Below are positions 45,201 through 58,729 of a stretch of 64,000 bases of DNA, in pieces. This stretch comes from Echinometra lucunter (taxonomy: Eukaryota; Echinodermata; Echinoidea; Camarodonta; Echinometridae): positions 29,166,319 to 29,230,318 of the forward strand of contig CM057152.1 in NCBI GenBank assembly GCA_029962745.1. Reading direction: 5' to 3'. Made by a program: the position numbers and the translations under genes. The notes under the pieces were generated by a model. The model was not told the DNA's origin, did no database searches, and was given only the letters and a program-made list of their open reading frames with translations. How positions within the stretch are numbered: position 1 is the first letter of the stretch; the number at the start of each line of letters is the position of its first letter.

Positions 45201-48200
45201 CCGGGCCTGTGGGTGCTCCATCTTTGCTGTACAAACACGTTGTCACTGGTGAAGGGCTCAGGCCATCTGCTCACGATGGCCCCACCGTCTGTACTGGTTG
45301 CCGTGACAACAATGTCCTCAGGGCATATGATGATCGGAGGCTCTACGTCTACATTATTGAATGATTATAATAAATGAAGTAATTTTAAAGTGATGATGAT
45401 GATGATCATCATCATCATCATCATCACGATCATCATCGTCGTGGTCATAAGTACGACCTTTCTTATAGATTTAAAACACTGTCGCAGTAACAATGACGCT
45501 GACGATGATAGTGATACTGATGATGGTGGTGGTGGTGGTGGTAATGACGATGGTGATGGTGACAACCATAAACATTTAAATGACGAGTAGGCCTGATGAT
45601 AATATGAAATATCTGTACATGTATTATGATTCCTTGATTGTACATTGTACCATATGCTTCTAGTTTCTAGTTCTACCAGTTCTACCAGTTTTTTTATCCA
45701 GAATTTTCTACTTTCTGTATATTAGCTAATGAAAGTGACTATGAACTAACTGAGGATTACAGAAGAGAAGCCAGGAGCAATATTTACATCAAATTTTCAA
45801 GTGCAACTGGTGAGAATTCTACCTTCAAGTTTGACCAGCTGTGTGATATTTTGTACTGACTTACTGTACAGTCCCATACCTTCACTTTTTTGTGCTTGAA
45901 AACTCCTCACTTGCCTCTGTGTGTAATATATTGAAGTGATTCTTGGACACAGTCTCCATTCATTGTAACTCAACCGTGAAGTGGACAGCATTGAAACTTG
46001 CTCTTCATTATTCAATGCAAACCTGAATAGCTCATTCTGTGACTACTTACGTCCTTATACCTCTATTCATCATGTCAAATTCACCTTCAGTGAGCACAAG
46101 GTCTACTGCAGAGAAAGCTGCTCACAAGAAGGTTGTGACTGCTGTTATTAAAGACATCATGTCCAATGACAACTTCCTCGCCATCATTGAGAAAGCAGTG
46201 GATAGACGATTTTCTGAACTTACAGCTGCTGTAGAAAGACTTGAAGGTCAAATCCTTGACCTCGAGAATGGAAGCAGAGAGAAGGAACAGAAGATCAATC
46301 TCTTCAAGCAAAGTTGGAAGGGCAATCTACAACCATCGATGTCCTGAGACACCATGCAAATGATCAAGAACAGTACTCTCGCCGAAACTGTCTCCGATTT
46401 TTTGGCATCGAAGAAACTACCAATGAAGACACCGATGATGTAATTGTGAAACTCTCCAATGATGTCCTGGATGTACCACTTACCAAAGGGGACATTGAGA
46501 GAAGTCACAGGTTATCTAACAAGCAGAAGGAACCAGACTCTACAAGTAGACGCCATCCACCCCGTCCAATAATTGTGAAGTTTGTCTCATATCGTATGCG
46601 CCAAGCTGTCATGAAAAACCGTCGGAAATTAGCGGGACAACGCAAATCGATTCAAGAGGATTTGACAAGCATCAATGCAAAGCTTCTCAAGGAAACGAAG
46701 AATTGTCCCCAAGTAGCCAACACCTGGACAAGTGATGGTCGAATCATCGCCCTCATCAAAACCGAAAGAGGAACCGAGAAACGAAGCATCAGAAGTGCAC
46801 TCGATCTCAGACGACTGGAAAACCTAGTGAGGCCTTGATGTAATGTATCTTTCTAACATTTGAACTTGCAATATTTTCATGACTTTGTCTTGCTCCTGGC
46901 TACAACCCAAGTTGAAAATTGGAACTCACTCTTTGTTGTATTCAGAACATTTTTATTTTTATTTTTAGAACTATGTTTTTAGATGTCTTTGTAAATATGT
47001 TTCCTTATTGTGCTTCTTTCTTATTCAATGAATTTGCATGCATGTCTATGAAATACTCACAGCAGTATATTTACATTTATTACATTGCAGTTTGATTCCC
47101 CCTACACAACCCCTAATGATTTTAATACTTGTAGATATTTAAACAATGAAAACTTATCAATGATCCACATGAATTGCCGTAGTCTTAAGAAAAATTTTGA
47201 TCATATGAATTTATTTCTAAATTGCTTTAATGCTAAATTTTCAGTTATAGGTTTAACTGAGACATGGCTGAAAGAGGACGAGAGTACTTATTTTAACTTG
47301 CACAATTATGCCTTTCTTGCCAAAAATCGTGTTTTTAAGCGAGGAGGTGGAGTAGGAATTTATATCAGAAATAATATCTTATTTACAAGACGAACAGATT
47401 TAGAACTTATGGATGATGTTATTGAATGTATGTGTATTGAAATTTCAAGAAATCGTTCCTCCAACAGTCTTTTGATTTATGTCATATATAGACCTCCAGA
47501 TAAATCTGTTACATTATTTTTTGATAAATTAGAACTTATATTGCAAAATGCCTTGCACGAAAAGAAGGATTGTTTTTTACTTGGAGATTACAATATCAAC
47601 TTGATGTACAATTCTCAACTATCAAAAACTTTTTTAGATCTATTAACATCATTTTCATTTTCTCCTCTAATTTCTAAACCTACTCGAGTTACCTCTGAGA
47701 GTGCCACACTCATTGATAATGTTTTTACTAATGTACCAGACAGTGTTAGTCGTACTGGAATTCTTACATGTGATTTTAGTGACCATTGTGCAATATATGC
47801 AATTTCAAATTATAAAAAGTGCAATTCTTTACCTTCGTTTTATCAAAAGCGAAGTATTAATAGTGACTCAATTTCTCAATTTTGTATGGAGTTACAAAAA
47901 CAAAATTGGTCTTTTGTTTATAATTTTACTGATGTTAATGATAGATTTGATGCATTTTATACTCAGTACAAGAAATTATATGATGAATGTTTCCCTCTCA
48001 AACTTTTCAAATACAATGTTAAAGATAATAAACCATGGTTTAATAGTACTATACGGAAGATGTGTAAAAAGAAACATAATTTATATCGTAAATTCATTAA
48101 AGATCCATCATTGAGTAAAAGAAATAGATACAAAGAATTCAGAAATGAATTCAATACCGAAGTTAGAAGATGTAAAAGGAAATATTATGTAAACAAATTT

Positions 48201-51200
48201 ACTCAACTTAACGGTAATATTAGTAAAACATGGAAGACCATCAATGAAGTTATTAACAAACGTAAAGTCAAAGACCAGTGTACAGTTATCAAAGATGATG
48301 ATGATGTGAAAACCAAAGATACGGTTGAAATTGTTAAACAGTTTAATAGTTACTTCAGTACAATTGGATCTAAACTTATAACTAGTTTACCATCGAGCGA
48401 TTTGCATTTTTCCTTTTTTATGAAAAGAAGAATAGATCATTCCATGTTTGTAACTCCAGTGAGTCAAGCTGATATTATTGATATAGTCAAGTCATTCAAG
48501 GTAAATAAGAGTCCGGGATTTGATGATATCAATATTGAAGTTTTTAAAAAGTCGTTATGTTTTATTTTACAACCTATGTGCAATATTTTTAATATGTCAT
48601 TAGAGTTAGGTATATTCCCCGATAAACTCAAAGTGGCTAAAGTAATTCCAGTTTTTAAAAAAGGGGATAAAGAAAAAGTTTCTAACTATCGTCCGATTTC
48701 TCTTTTATCTGTTTTACTAAGACATTTGAAAAAATTGTTTATAATAAATTATTGAATTATATTGATAAAAACAATATTTTATACGAAAGACAATTTGGTT
48801 TTAGACAAGGTCACTCAACGATTACTGCTCTTTTAGATTTCACAAACACTCTTGCCAATGTTTTTGAACAGAAAAAGTTTTTAATTGGAATATTTCTGGA
48901 CCTTTCAAAGGCGTTTGATTGCATTGATCACCATATATTATTGCAGAAACTTGAATATTACGGTATCAGGGGAAATATACACAATTGGTTTAAAAGTTAT
49001 CTTTTAATAGAAAGCAGTTTGTATGTATTGACAATGTATCATCTGACCAACTTGATTTAACTGTCGGAGTGCCACAAGGGTCAATCCTCGGGCCTTTGCT
49101 CTTTTTAATATTTGTAAATGATTTTCAATATGTTAGTAAATATTTTTGTCCAATTATGTTTGCAGACGATACTAATTTATTTATTTCAGGTCAAAACTTA
49201 AATGAAACAAATGTTATTGTCAATACTGAATTAAGAAATGTTTACAAGTGGTTTATATCCAACCGTCTCATTATTAATTTTGACAAAACTTCATATATGC
49301 TTTTTAAATCTAAAAAATATTCATTACATAACTCTGATATGCAAATTCAAATAGGTGATGTCAATATCAAAAGAGTAGGGCACACAAATTTCTTGGGTAT
49401 ATTAATCGATGAAAAGCTTACCTGGAATGAACATGTTAATGATATATCATCTAAGATAGCTAAGGCTATTGGTGTTTTAAATCGTATTAAACTTGTCGTG
49501 CCTTTTAAAGTACTAATGATGCTATACAATTCAATGATTTTACCCCATTTGTCTTACTGTAATATTGTTTGGGGAAACTGTGGAATTACTATTTTAAACC
49601 GATTATACATACTACAAAAACGTGCAATTAGGGCTATGTGCAATGCTCCACCTTTAAGTCACAGCTCTCCTCTTTTTAAGAAAATGAATGTTTTAAATGT
49701 CTTTCAAATTAATCACCTACAAGTTGCCATATTTATGTATTCTTATTTCAAAGGTATACTGCCTATGAGTTTTAATGATCTTTTTACTAAGAATAGTGCA
49801 ATACACTCATATAGTACTAGAGCACAAGGGGATTTACGTTTACCTTTCTTAAAACTTAATTTCTAAAAAACTACCATTGCTTTCATTGGTTCTAGATGCT
49901 GGAATAACATTCCAGATGAACTTAAATTATGTCCGACTTTGTTAACATTCAAACGTAAATACAAGGCATATATACTGCGTGTAGATTTTTAATATACTTA
50001 GCATGTATATTTTATTTTCTTCGTAATCTTTTTTTAAATGTCAATTCTCTATTCTCATTTTTTTCCCTATCTCTCTCCCTTTTCTTTCCAACCTCCCTCT
50101 CTCTAATTTCTGCCTTTCTGTCTCGCACTTTCTGTTTTTATGATATGAATGTATCTTTTTACTCTTATTCTGGGATTGCCCTCGATAAGCGTCTTTGGCT
50201 TTTTGGCAATTCCTCCGTATTCAGATTACATTATGTTCTGCTTCTTTGGTTGTTTTTTGTATTTTTTGTTGTTGCATTTTTGTCATTCTTAATTGATTCT
50301 TGTTTGTATTTTATCATGTTTTTTACATTGTACAATTTGAATTTGAATATGGAAATAAATGAATTGAATTGAATTGAATTGAATTGATTATAGCGATTCA
50401 AAGTAACAATTGGTCTGGATGATGTATGTTAACTTACCAAGAGGTCATGGACATTAGCATCATTTACATCTCCCTAGCTACCTCTCCTTCCTTCCCCTCT
50501 TTGTTCTGCCTTTGTTTTACAGTCTCTATCCTTTATCGGTATATGTTCAGAAAGTTTTTCACCTTACACCGAGATTCCTCATGATCTACCATCGCTGACT
50601 TATCCCAGTATGGACTCAAATATTGATAATGGAATTTTTGTAGCGCTCATATCCAACAACTATAGACCAATTTCACCTCCGGTTTATGTATTTGGCGACG
50701 CCATTGCTGTGGTGGGCAAGCGCGCTGACCATGATTGGTTCTGTGTACAAAATGAATGTAAGATATGAGATATACCCTAATATTGTTCCATTTACTTTAT
50801 TCTAGATCAATAAAATAAAGCATGGATACATGGGTACATGAGGAAAGACAATGGCCATATCTGACAGATGAAGGTATGCTGTTTTTTGTACTTTCGATAG
50901 TTTTTCAACTTAGTTTTGTCAGTATAAGTTCGATTGCAGCATAGAAGCCGTAGTAAACGGGAGCCCTAAATCTTACCCTGTTTACAAAGTCATGTTTTCA
51001 CTCATTAAATTTTACGCCAAAGTACATAATGATAATGTTTCTTGACTTCAAAGTCCTTTCTGTTGATATTTTTACCCACTGGCGACGGATTCCTTCGCAT
51101 TGCTTACGGAAACCTGTGTAGGGAGTACGGCTTCTCACACAAACAGGCTTCATGAGTCAAAAGCGAGTGAATTTCGCACTCAGTTAGCTTCCAATATTAT

Positions 51201-52768
51201 TTTTAAACTTTCTCCAATTCTTGTGGCATTCGAGCACCGCACAGCTGCGACCTGAACTTCCCTGACAATTTCTCATTGCAAATATTAAAAGAAATCTGCA
51301 TATATTGGTCAAAATAGACAAAAAATCGAACGAATGTACATAACGCGCTATTGACTTGTGTACTATAAAAGTTGGAGCGCCCACCGCAGTATGTCGAACT
51401 GTGTCGAACCAGAGTGTCGAACAGTCTGCTGCCCTCTTGCGTTGTGAAATTGGTCTATAAAGGCGCTCCAGTATAACCCCGGCAATAGCTAGGCTACCGG
51501 TGTTTGTGTACACAACATTCACCAAATTGTTTTCTACTATTTGCCATTGTTTTAAGGCCTGGGATGGGAGAGACAAAATGTAAAAAATATTTTGTTTTAA
51601 AAAAAGACACTCCTGCCGTGCCAGGGATTGAAACCCTAAACCTTCACAACTCCAGTAAAGTGTTAAAACCACTTGGCTAATGCCCTCATACTGACATCAC
51701 CCACGATTTCGTACCGTCATCAACCAGGGTTTCTTACCGATGATGGTGACGAGGAACCAACAGACATCAGCGTTGCCCGAAGGATCCATTAGTGTGTACG
51801 TAACATTGGTCGTACCCACTATGAATGAGTCGCCGACTTCACGACTAGCGATCTCTTCCCAGCTCGGCTGGCTATCCAGAATAGTCGGTGGTGTCCAGGT
51901 AACTGTGCCAGTGAACAAGCCAGGTGAGGTAGGGCCAGTGATATCATCAGGGCAGTTTTCGTAGGCTCCAACTGAGGATAAGATATGGTTCATAATTTGA
52001 TTTGATTTACTTTAACTTCGCTTGATTTCAGTTGAGTTGAGTTGACCTGGACCCCGTAACACAAAACTTAAAGATTGATCGTACGATAGATTTTTACGAC
52101 TGATTGCACATAGAGACCAATGCAATCAATCGTAAAATTCAATCCTACGATCAGTCGCTAAGCTTTGCGTTACAGGGCGCTAGACTGATTCATCAATTCG
52201 TCGGTGTCTTCGGGCAACCAGTGCTATGCATGTCCTTAAACCGGCCTGACGAGGTGATCAAAGCTGAAATGTTATCAGGTTTTTCATAGGTTCCCAGTGA
52301 GATAATTTTCGGGATTCAGAATATATTTTCCATATGATTTAATTTGATTTGATATAATTTGGCTGGATTCAGTCAATTCGGCTGATAGCCTTGCCCGTAA
52401 ACAAGCCGGGCAAGGTGACGCCGAAGATGTTATTCAGACAGTCTTCGTACAGCTCCACCTGAAATACAATTCAGAATTTGCTTACATTTTGATTTGTCTA
52501 CAGTAGTGTAAATGCTGACAAAAAGAGTATGTATAAAACAGCCAATAAAAACTGACAAGCTTCTCCCTGAGCAGAACCCCCTCCCCCTCTCCCTATCAAA
52601 ATTTCAAAACTTCTCTTTTCATGCTTGTCATGAATTTTTCAGATCCCCAGCCGGAAAATCATGACATGATAGAACCGCCGCGGCGTGCTGCCGACAAAAT
52701 AAGGTTTTTCTTCGAGAAATTCTACCGTAGAGGAGTTTATCAATGGCTTTCTCTCTCCCTCCCTCTCT

Positions 52769-52822
<54 letters not shown>

Positions 52823-55800
52823 TACTTTCAGGGGGTGTTGTCATGTCCCAGAAATTTCGTCAATATATTTTTCATAAAGCTCAAGAATTTTAAGTTGGTA
52901 TCTCTGGTATACTCATAGATGGAGATCATTCGGTTACGTGGAAAAGCCTACCTTCAACGGTGACGTTGAACTTGCAGTAGCCGACGTTACCGGACTCATC
53001 CGTTGCGGTAATATCAACCTCGGTCACACCGCAGTCAAAGAGGCTGCTACCCGGTAAATGAGAACTAGCGACACTCGGGTTCATATCGTTGTCTGTCGCA
53101 GTCGGGATTATCCAGTTCAGTGTGACGTTGCATGCAGCTTTTGCCAAGACTCGTGTGTTGATATCGTCAGGGCATGTATTGAACATCGGGGGTTCAACGT
53201 CTGCAATGACCAAGCGGAAAGCATGGAAAAGAAACAAACAAGGTTTAGCACTATATTCCACATTTTCATTAGAACCAAAAACTGGTAAAAAAAAAAACCA
53301 TATATATGTATAACTATGAATGGACTCTAAATATTTGTTTTTAATTGGTAAAAGCTTCAGAGGCTCAAGGAGGCATAAGTGCATGCCCTCCAATTAGGAT
53401 GAAAGAATAGAGCTAAAGAGGAAAAAGGAGAGAACGAGAGGGCGAAGGGAAAAGGATGAGAACCCCTCAGGTACCATCACCAAAGTCACCTAGTAGCCTG
53501 GTAAATTTGCTTCCCATCTTCCCAAAAAGATCGGTGACACCCCCCCCCCCCCCCCCCCGGTGGCTGCTAGACTCATCCTATGCATGCACTGGTGCAAACA
53601 CTCTACCATCAACTGAGAATTACAAACCTATGAAATAGGCCAACTAGTTCTAGTTGCCACAAGGCTCATGAAATCTCCCGACTATTTTTTACAAGATTTT
53701 CGAGACCTCTACCGAATAGCTTTTATTTCCTTCAATTTTTGTTGTCAGAATAGACGCAGTGATATATTGGCTCAGAAGGTCCTCTGGAGATGGATGATTA
53801 CACGACTATTATTGTCCGAACGTCCTAGAGACCTCCCATTTGCAAAGAGACCACAGGATTTCCTAAAACAAGTTGTCAAAAATTCTTTTTCGTTTTCATG
53901 GTTGCTTTGTAACATCCCCTAGTCCCTAAACTGCAAAGGGTGGTTTATTTCTGTTGGCCTATTTCATATAAATATTATCAAGGGCATGAATTCATTAATC
54001 AGACGGCAATAAAATGGTCATACATCAACGATATCATTCAATTTTATGAACAAATCCAACGGTAGCATCCTCGCGGTCCTTTTTATAATCGCAGAAGGTT
54101 GTCACGAACAGACCATTAGCTGAAATACCGACAGATTTGTTAATTTATATTTTCACTTCCATAATCTCTCTCTCTCTCTCTCTCTCTTTCTATTTCTCTT
54201 TCTCTTTCTTTCTCTCACTGGTATCACCGAGTTCCTTTCATGTCCAAAATCATCACCACCTGCATCACCGTCATCAACATCATCGTCATCATAGAGCTTA
54301 ACATCGACAACGACATTTATCTCAAGAAAACCCTTTCCGAATGATCAGTTAAACCGCCCCTCCCTCTACTACCCACCTGAAATTATTATATTGCTCTTGA
54401 TCTGTTATTATTTATGTTATTATTTATTGTAATATTTATGTAAACATGTATGATTTATATTGTATCATTTGAACGCAGAAATAAAAGCAAATAAACAAAC
54501 AAATTGATTCGAAAAAATATCATTTGCCTCCCCCTCCCCCCACTCTTCTCCCCCGTCCTACCATAAAAGGAGGCCAAGGCACTACCCAGCACACGCACAT
54601 GCACATGCACGTTGAGGTGAATCAAGGACATTGTATTCGGGGTGCTATTTTCGATAATCCCTCGTCCCGCGAAATATAAAAGGGAAAAAATGTTACTTTA
54701 TTCAACCCTCCAGTGGTTCTCAGTGGTTCTAGACGTGGTGGAGCGCTCAGCCTTTTCTTCTGAGACAAAATATGGGGACAATATAAATGTCCTTAAATTG
54801 CATACGTAGCCATACAGCTTGCAAGTTAGAAAATTGCGATGTGAATTGTTTGGATTATGGTGAGGTTGTATGACATGTTAATCCATTAGTGCATAAGTCA
54901 TGTAGGGTCCAGGTATTGGTTAGAATTCCTAATTAGGGGGGGGGGGGGTCAAAATAACGTAAAACATTGCAAACTGTTATCAGTGTTTTGAAATTGAATT
55001 CATTTGTATACGAAATTTGAAAAGGAAACGAAGCCGAATTAACGGAGGGAATTAAGGCAGGGGTTATTGCTCTCTGTTTTGAAAAAAAAAATTATCAGCC
55101 TATTCAGGGTTCTCACTAGAAAAAATCCATACACGGTTCCCACTCTGCGCAAAGCGTGGAAGTTTCGGAAGTTCTACGGAATAACACCTAAAGTTAGGTG
55201 TGGCGGCAGTATTATGCTATAGTAAAAGGATGAAAAATACTTCTTGGTAAGCAGGAGTTGTCTACTAATGGCATAAAAGTAAAAATACATTGCCAAAAAG
55301 CAAAACAATCTGTGACATTTATCATTATTGTTAGGAATATATATACTCCAATATTTTTTTACCCTTGTTGCCACGCATGGTGCAGCAATTTCACACATGG
55401 TTCTTCCTTGTCTGAAAACCTTTACGCATGGTGCTGGAACCATGGGTGTTATGTTCTGGAGAGAACCATGAGCCTATTGTTCCTTTCTTATTTTGTAGTT
55501 CCTCCCAAATGATCTTTCTATCTTTCCGCCCCTACAGCTCGAAAAAAGAGGCTATATATAATGTTCGACACACAAAAAAATTGTCGGCGCAGTAAACAGC
55601 AACTGAATACTATTCATCAGGCCAAAATATTTTTACAGATTGGTTTCAAAACGCTGATTCAGGCATGAAGAATAGAGCTATCAACGCATGCACCCTGAGT
55701 TAACCTTACAATACCGCTTTCACACCAAGGTACGGTCGCTGGGTACGGTCGCAGAGACCGTACCCAGCGACCGATCGGACGTGCTTTCACACCGCCGTCA

Positions 55801-58692
55801 AAATTTGGTCAGGCCCAGAGCGATCGGTCGCTGTATAGCTGACCTAGCCGGAAGCGGAAGTAGAGATAGCGCGTGGGCATGTATGGGGGGTCATGGCATT
55901 TCGATCGGTCGCTGAGTACGATGTGCTTTCACATTGACAAGCTTGCATCGGTCGCGATCGGTCGCTGAAGTACCTCTTAGGTCGGACTCAGCGACCGATC
56001 GTTTTTGACCAAAACGATCGGTCGCTGAGTACGATGAAATGCTTTCACACCATGGTTTCATCGGTCGCTGGGTACGGTCTCTGCGACCGTACCCAGCGAC
56101 CGTACCTTGGTGTGAAAGCATATGCAGTAGACCTGGTACACAAACTTCAGCTCTCCCTGTTGTTTTCTGTGAGGTTTTGGTTTTGATTTTTTTGCTTTCC
56201 AATTATGCAATGCTGAATGTGATTCAGTATTTTACTTGTTTATATTCTCGTGTATAAATAATTAAAGGGGGTGTCACCGGTCATCGTGGGTGAAATGAAT
56301 CAATTCAAATTGATTTAAATGAAGTCCACACTTTTGATAGTCGTGCAACAAAGACCCATTTTTCGTTGAGTTGAAAAAAACAAACAAAATGCAAATTAAA
56401 AAAAAAACAGTACATGAACAATGCTACGAATACACTGTCATGAAAGCCAAATCATACTTGCAAACCTCCTGTCAAACTTTTCCTCATTCCTGTTTAAAAA
56501 TGAAATATTATGATTTTCTGAGATTTTTTTTTTTCTCCCAGTGTCTCTCCCTTTCTCCCGCCATTCGATTGCGGCATATACCGGGATTGTAATCTGATGG
56601 TACAACATGTATAACTCGATATAATGTTAATATCACGGGCCGTCTGCTGAATTACGCTTTGTTTTGTAAGGGCTTAAAATTTGATCAAAAATGTATTTCA
56701 AACGGACACCTTATTAGAATGCACTTCCATCAAAAAGATGGACAGGGGCACCGTGTAAATTTGTCCAACTATAGCAGGGCAAATCGAAATTCTAGCCTCA
56801 TTTTGCATTGTCAAAACAGATTTCAGAAAAGTGTTTTTCACAGCGCCTCAGAACAGATTTAATCCCACCAACGGCTCCATTCAAAAGTCTGCTTTGAAGT
56901 GGGATTTGTCGTGTCAGGCTTGGTGGTATATTGTATTTACTTTCGCAGTGGAATTGATAAACAGAATCATCAGAAAATTATTTCAACAATCCTCGTGAAT
57001 TAGGCCCGAAAGTCAAATATGCACAGTGAATTGGATGTTGACTCATACATGGAATAAATTGTGTAACAATAATACTAGGTACGGTCAGGCTCAGCAGGGA
57101 AAAGAAAAAAGCCAAAATCACTGAACACTGAAAAGTTCTTTAGAAGTAGCTGCCGCTGTATTATTGCAATTTCTTTAATTTCCTTTATTCCTGAATAAAC
57201 TTTTCTTCTATCGGATTAATTCCATATGCTGAAAAGAATTTGAGCAATGGTCAACAACTCGCCAACTTGTCATTCACAATAATGCATATCATGAAACCAG
57301 AAGTAATTAGACATTTCCGAACTAGCTTTGTTGTCGTAGTTTTGAAATGTAACACGAGACCTATAGCCCACTAGACAGACAAAGCTGGTCTCGAGTGCAT
57401 ATTGACAACTGTTTTGAGGGTTCACAAATCTGACGGACGAAGAGACCGACAATAAATTTGTCTGCCTTCCAGCCATTCTTCAGCGCGTTCACACGGCCGA
57501 CGGCCGATATGAAATCATTTTTTTTTCTATCTTTACCTTGGGTCTTGTTGGCGTTATTTTCGCTGCTGCAAGTATTGGGCTGCATGCAGGTTTGCTGGGA
57601 TGAACCTGTTTTGAAATTGATTATTTTCCTTGGCTGTCTGCAAGAAATGCAGGTTGGGGCAAGATTCGGAATTGTATGAATTAAGGTCAGTCGTTATTCA
57701 ATTAATTCGATTTATTCGGGTCAAGAATAAATCTCTGATATCTCCACTAAAACGTAAATTTGGGGGTTTCATCTTTTGTGACTGGAATTCATGCAATATG
57801 ACCAACAACAATAATGCAATGCATGCATGGACTATTTTGCTGTCAGGTTAATTATGCATCTGCGACCTAGCATGACAATCCCAATTCAGACGTTTTGAAA
57901 CTTGGCTATTATAGAATTTAAAGAACTAGAACTAGAACCAGAATAGGCTCGTTGTTAACTGCATTTAGGATAATTTTGAATGCATTACGAAGGTGGCCTG
58001 TTTCTACTCATTGAAATGCTATCATTGAAACTAATAATATTGTACAGACTTAAAATCTGAATGTCTAACTCAAACCCTGAGACCTATATTTCGTTTGATT
58101 TTTTTAATACCGTTGTGGAAGACTACTGTTGTAATTATGCAGTGATTGATTGCGGGATTGATTATTCATATTTTGATTTTTGTAAATAAAATCCTCGATA
58201 AGGGGGGGGGGGAGAGAAAGATTTAGATCTTAGTGTACATTTTGGTCCATAACTAGAATGCACTATATTCCACTTGTTTTAGTGTTAATGGGTTGTTTTT
58301 ACCCTATTTTCATTCTTAACTATGATCCAGATTTGGCACTAATCATTTGGTGTATTATGGTTTATGGTAATTGTTTCTTTTCGCCCTTTATCTGCTTTTT
58401 CCTAATTGTGTTTATTATTTTTCCCATTTACTTGTCATTTTCGTTGTGGTTGACCAACCTTTTTTATGACCTCCCCGCCCCCCCCCCCATATTTGTTTTT
58501 TCTTTTGTTGACCGGCCTTTAAATGTTTACCGGTTCATGCAGAAAAATCATCAAATTCCTAGTGGCCAGTCTGTCCCTGGTTTTATCCTTCTATTTCCCT
58601 TTCTTTCTCTTGTCGGCTCTCTCTCTCTCTCTCTCTCTCTGATTCATTTCTGCCCGTCTTTCTCTTTCGACCTCTTATCTCCTTTTGCTATC

Positions 58693-58729
<37 letters not shown>

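Larger units (their letters stand above)
46072..50390 (+). mobile_element. Non-LTR retrotransposon (Jockey/CR1 group), near full-length, inactive
   Basis: It contains an ORF1 with coiled coil and RRM-like region, an ORF2 with AP-like endonuclease and reverse transcriptase, and a 3' (GAATT)n tail at about 50365-50390. It lies antisense within the HYR gene intron between exons 4 and 5. There is one frameshift in ORF1, and two frameshifts and one in-frame stop in ORF2. The 5' border could not be fixed (perhaps 45.7-46.0 kb) and no target duplication was identified. Few lesions suggest a fairly recent insertion. Clade assignment below the Jockey/CR1 group (for example Rex1, Crack, Daphne) needs a phylogeny. 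Confidence 0.88.

Noticed and set aside
47701..48114. 137-codon frame inside the retrotransposon
   Set aside because: It overlaps ORF2 in another frame and has only AT-rich composition; the ORF2 frame has all the motifs.
51612..51690. Minus-strand tRNA-like sequence (Ser/Leu type)
   Set aside because: Spacing of the boxes is right but stems do not form; more likely a SINE head.
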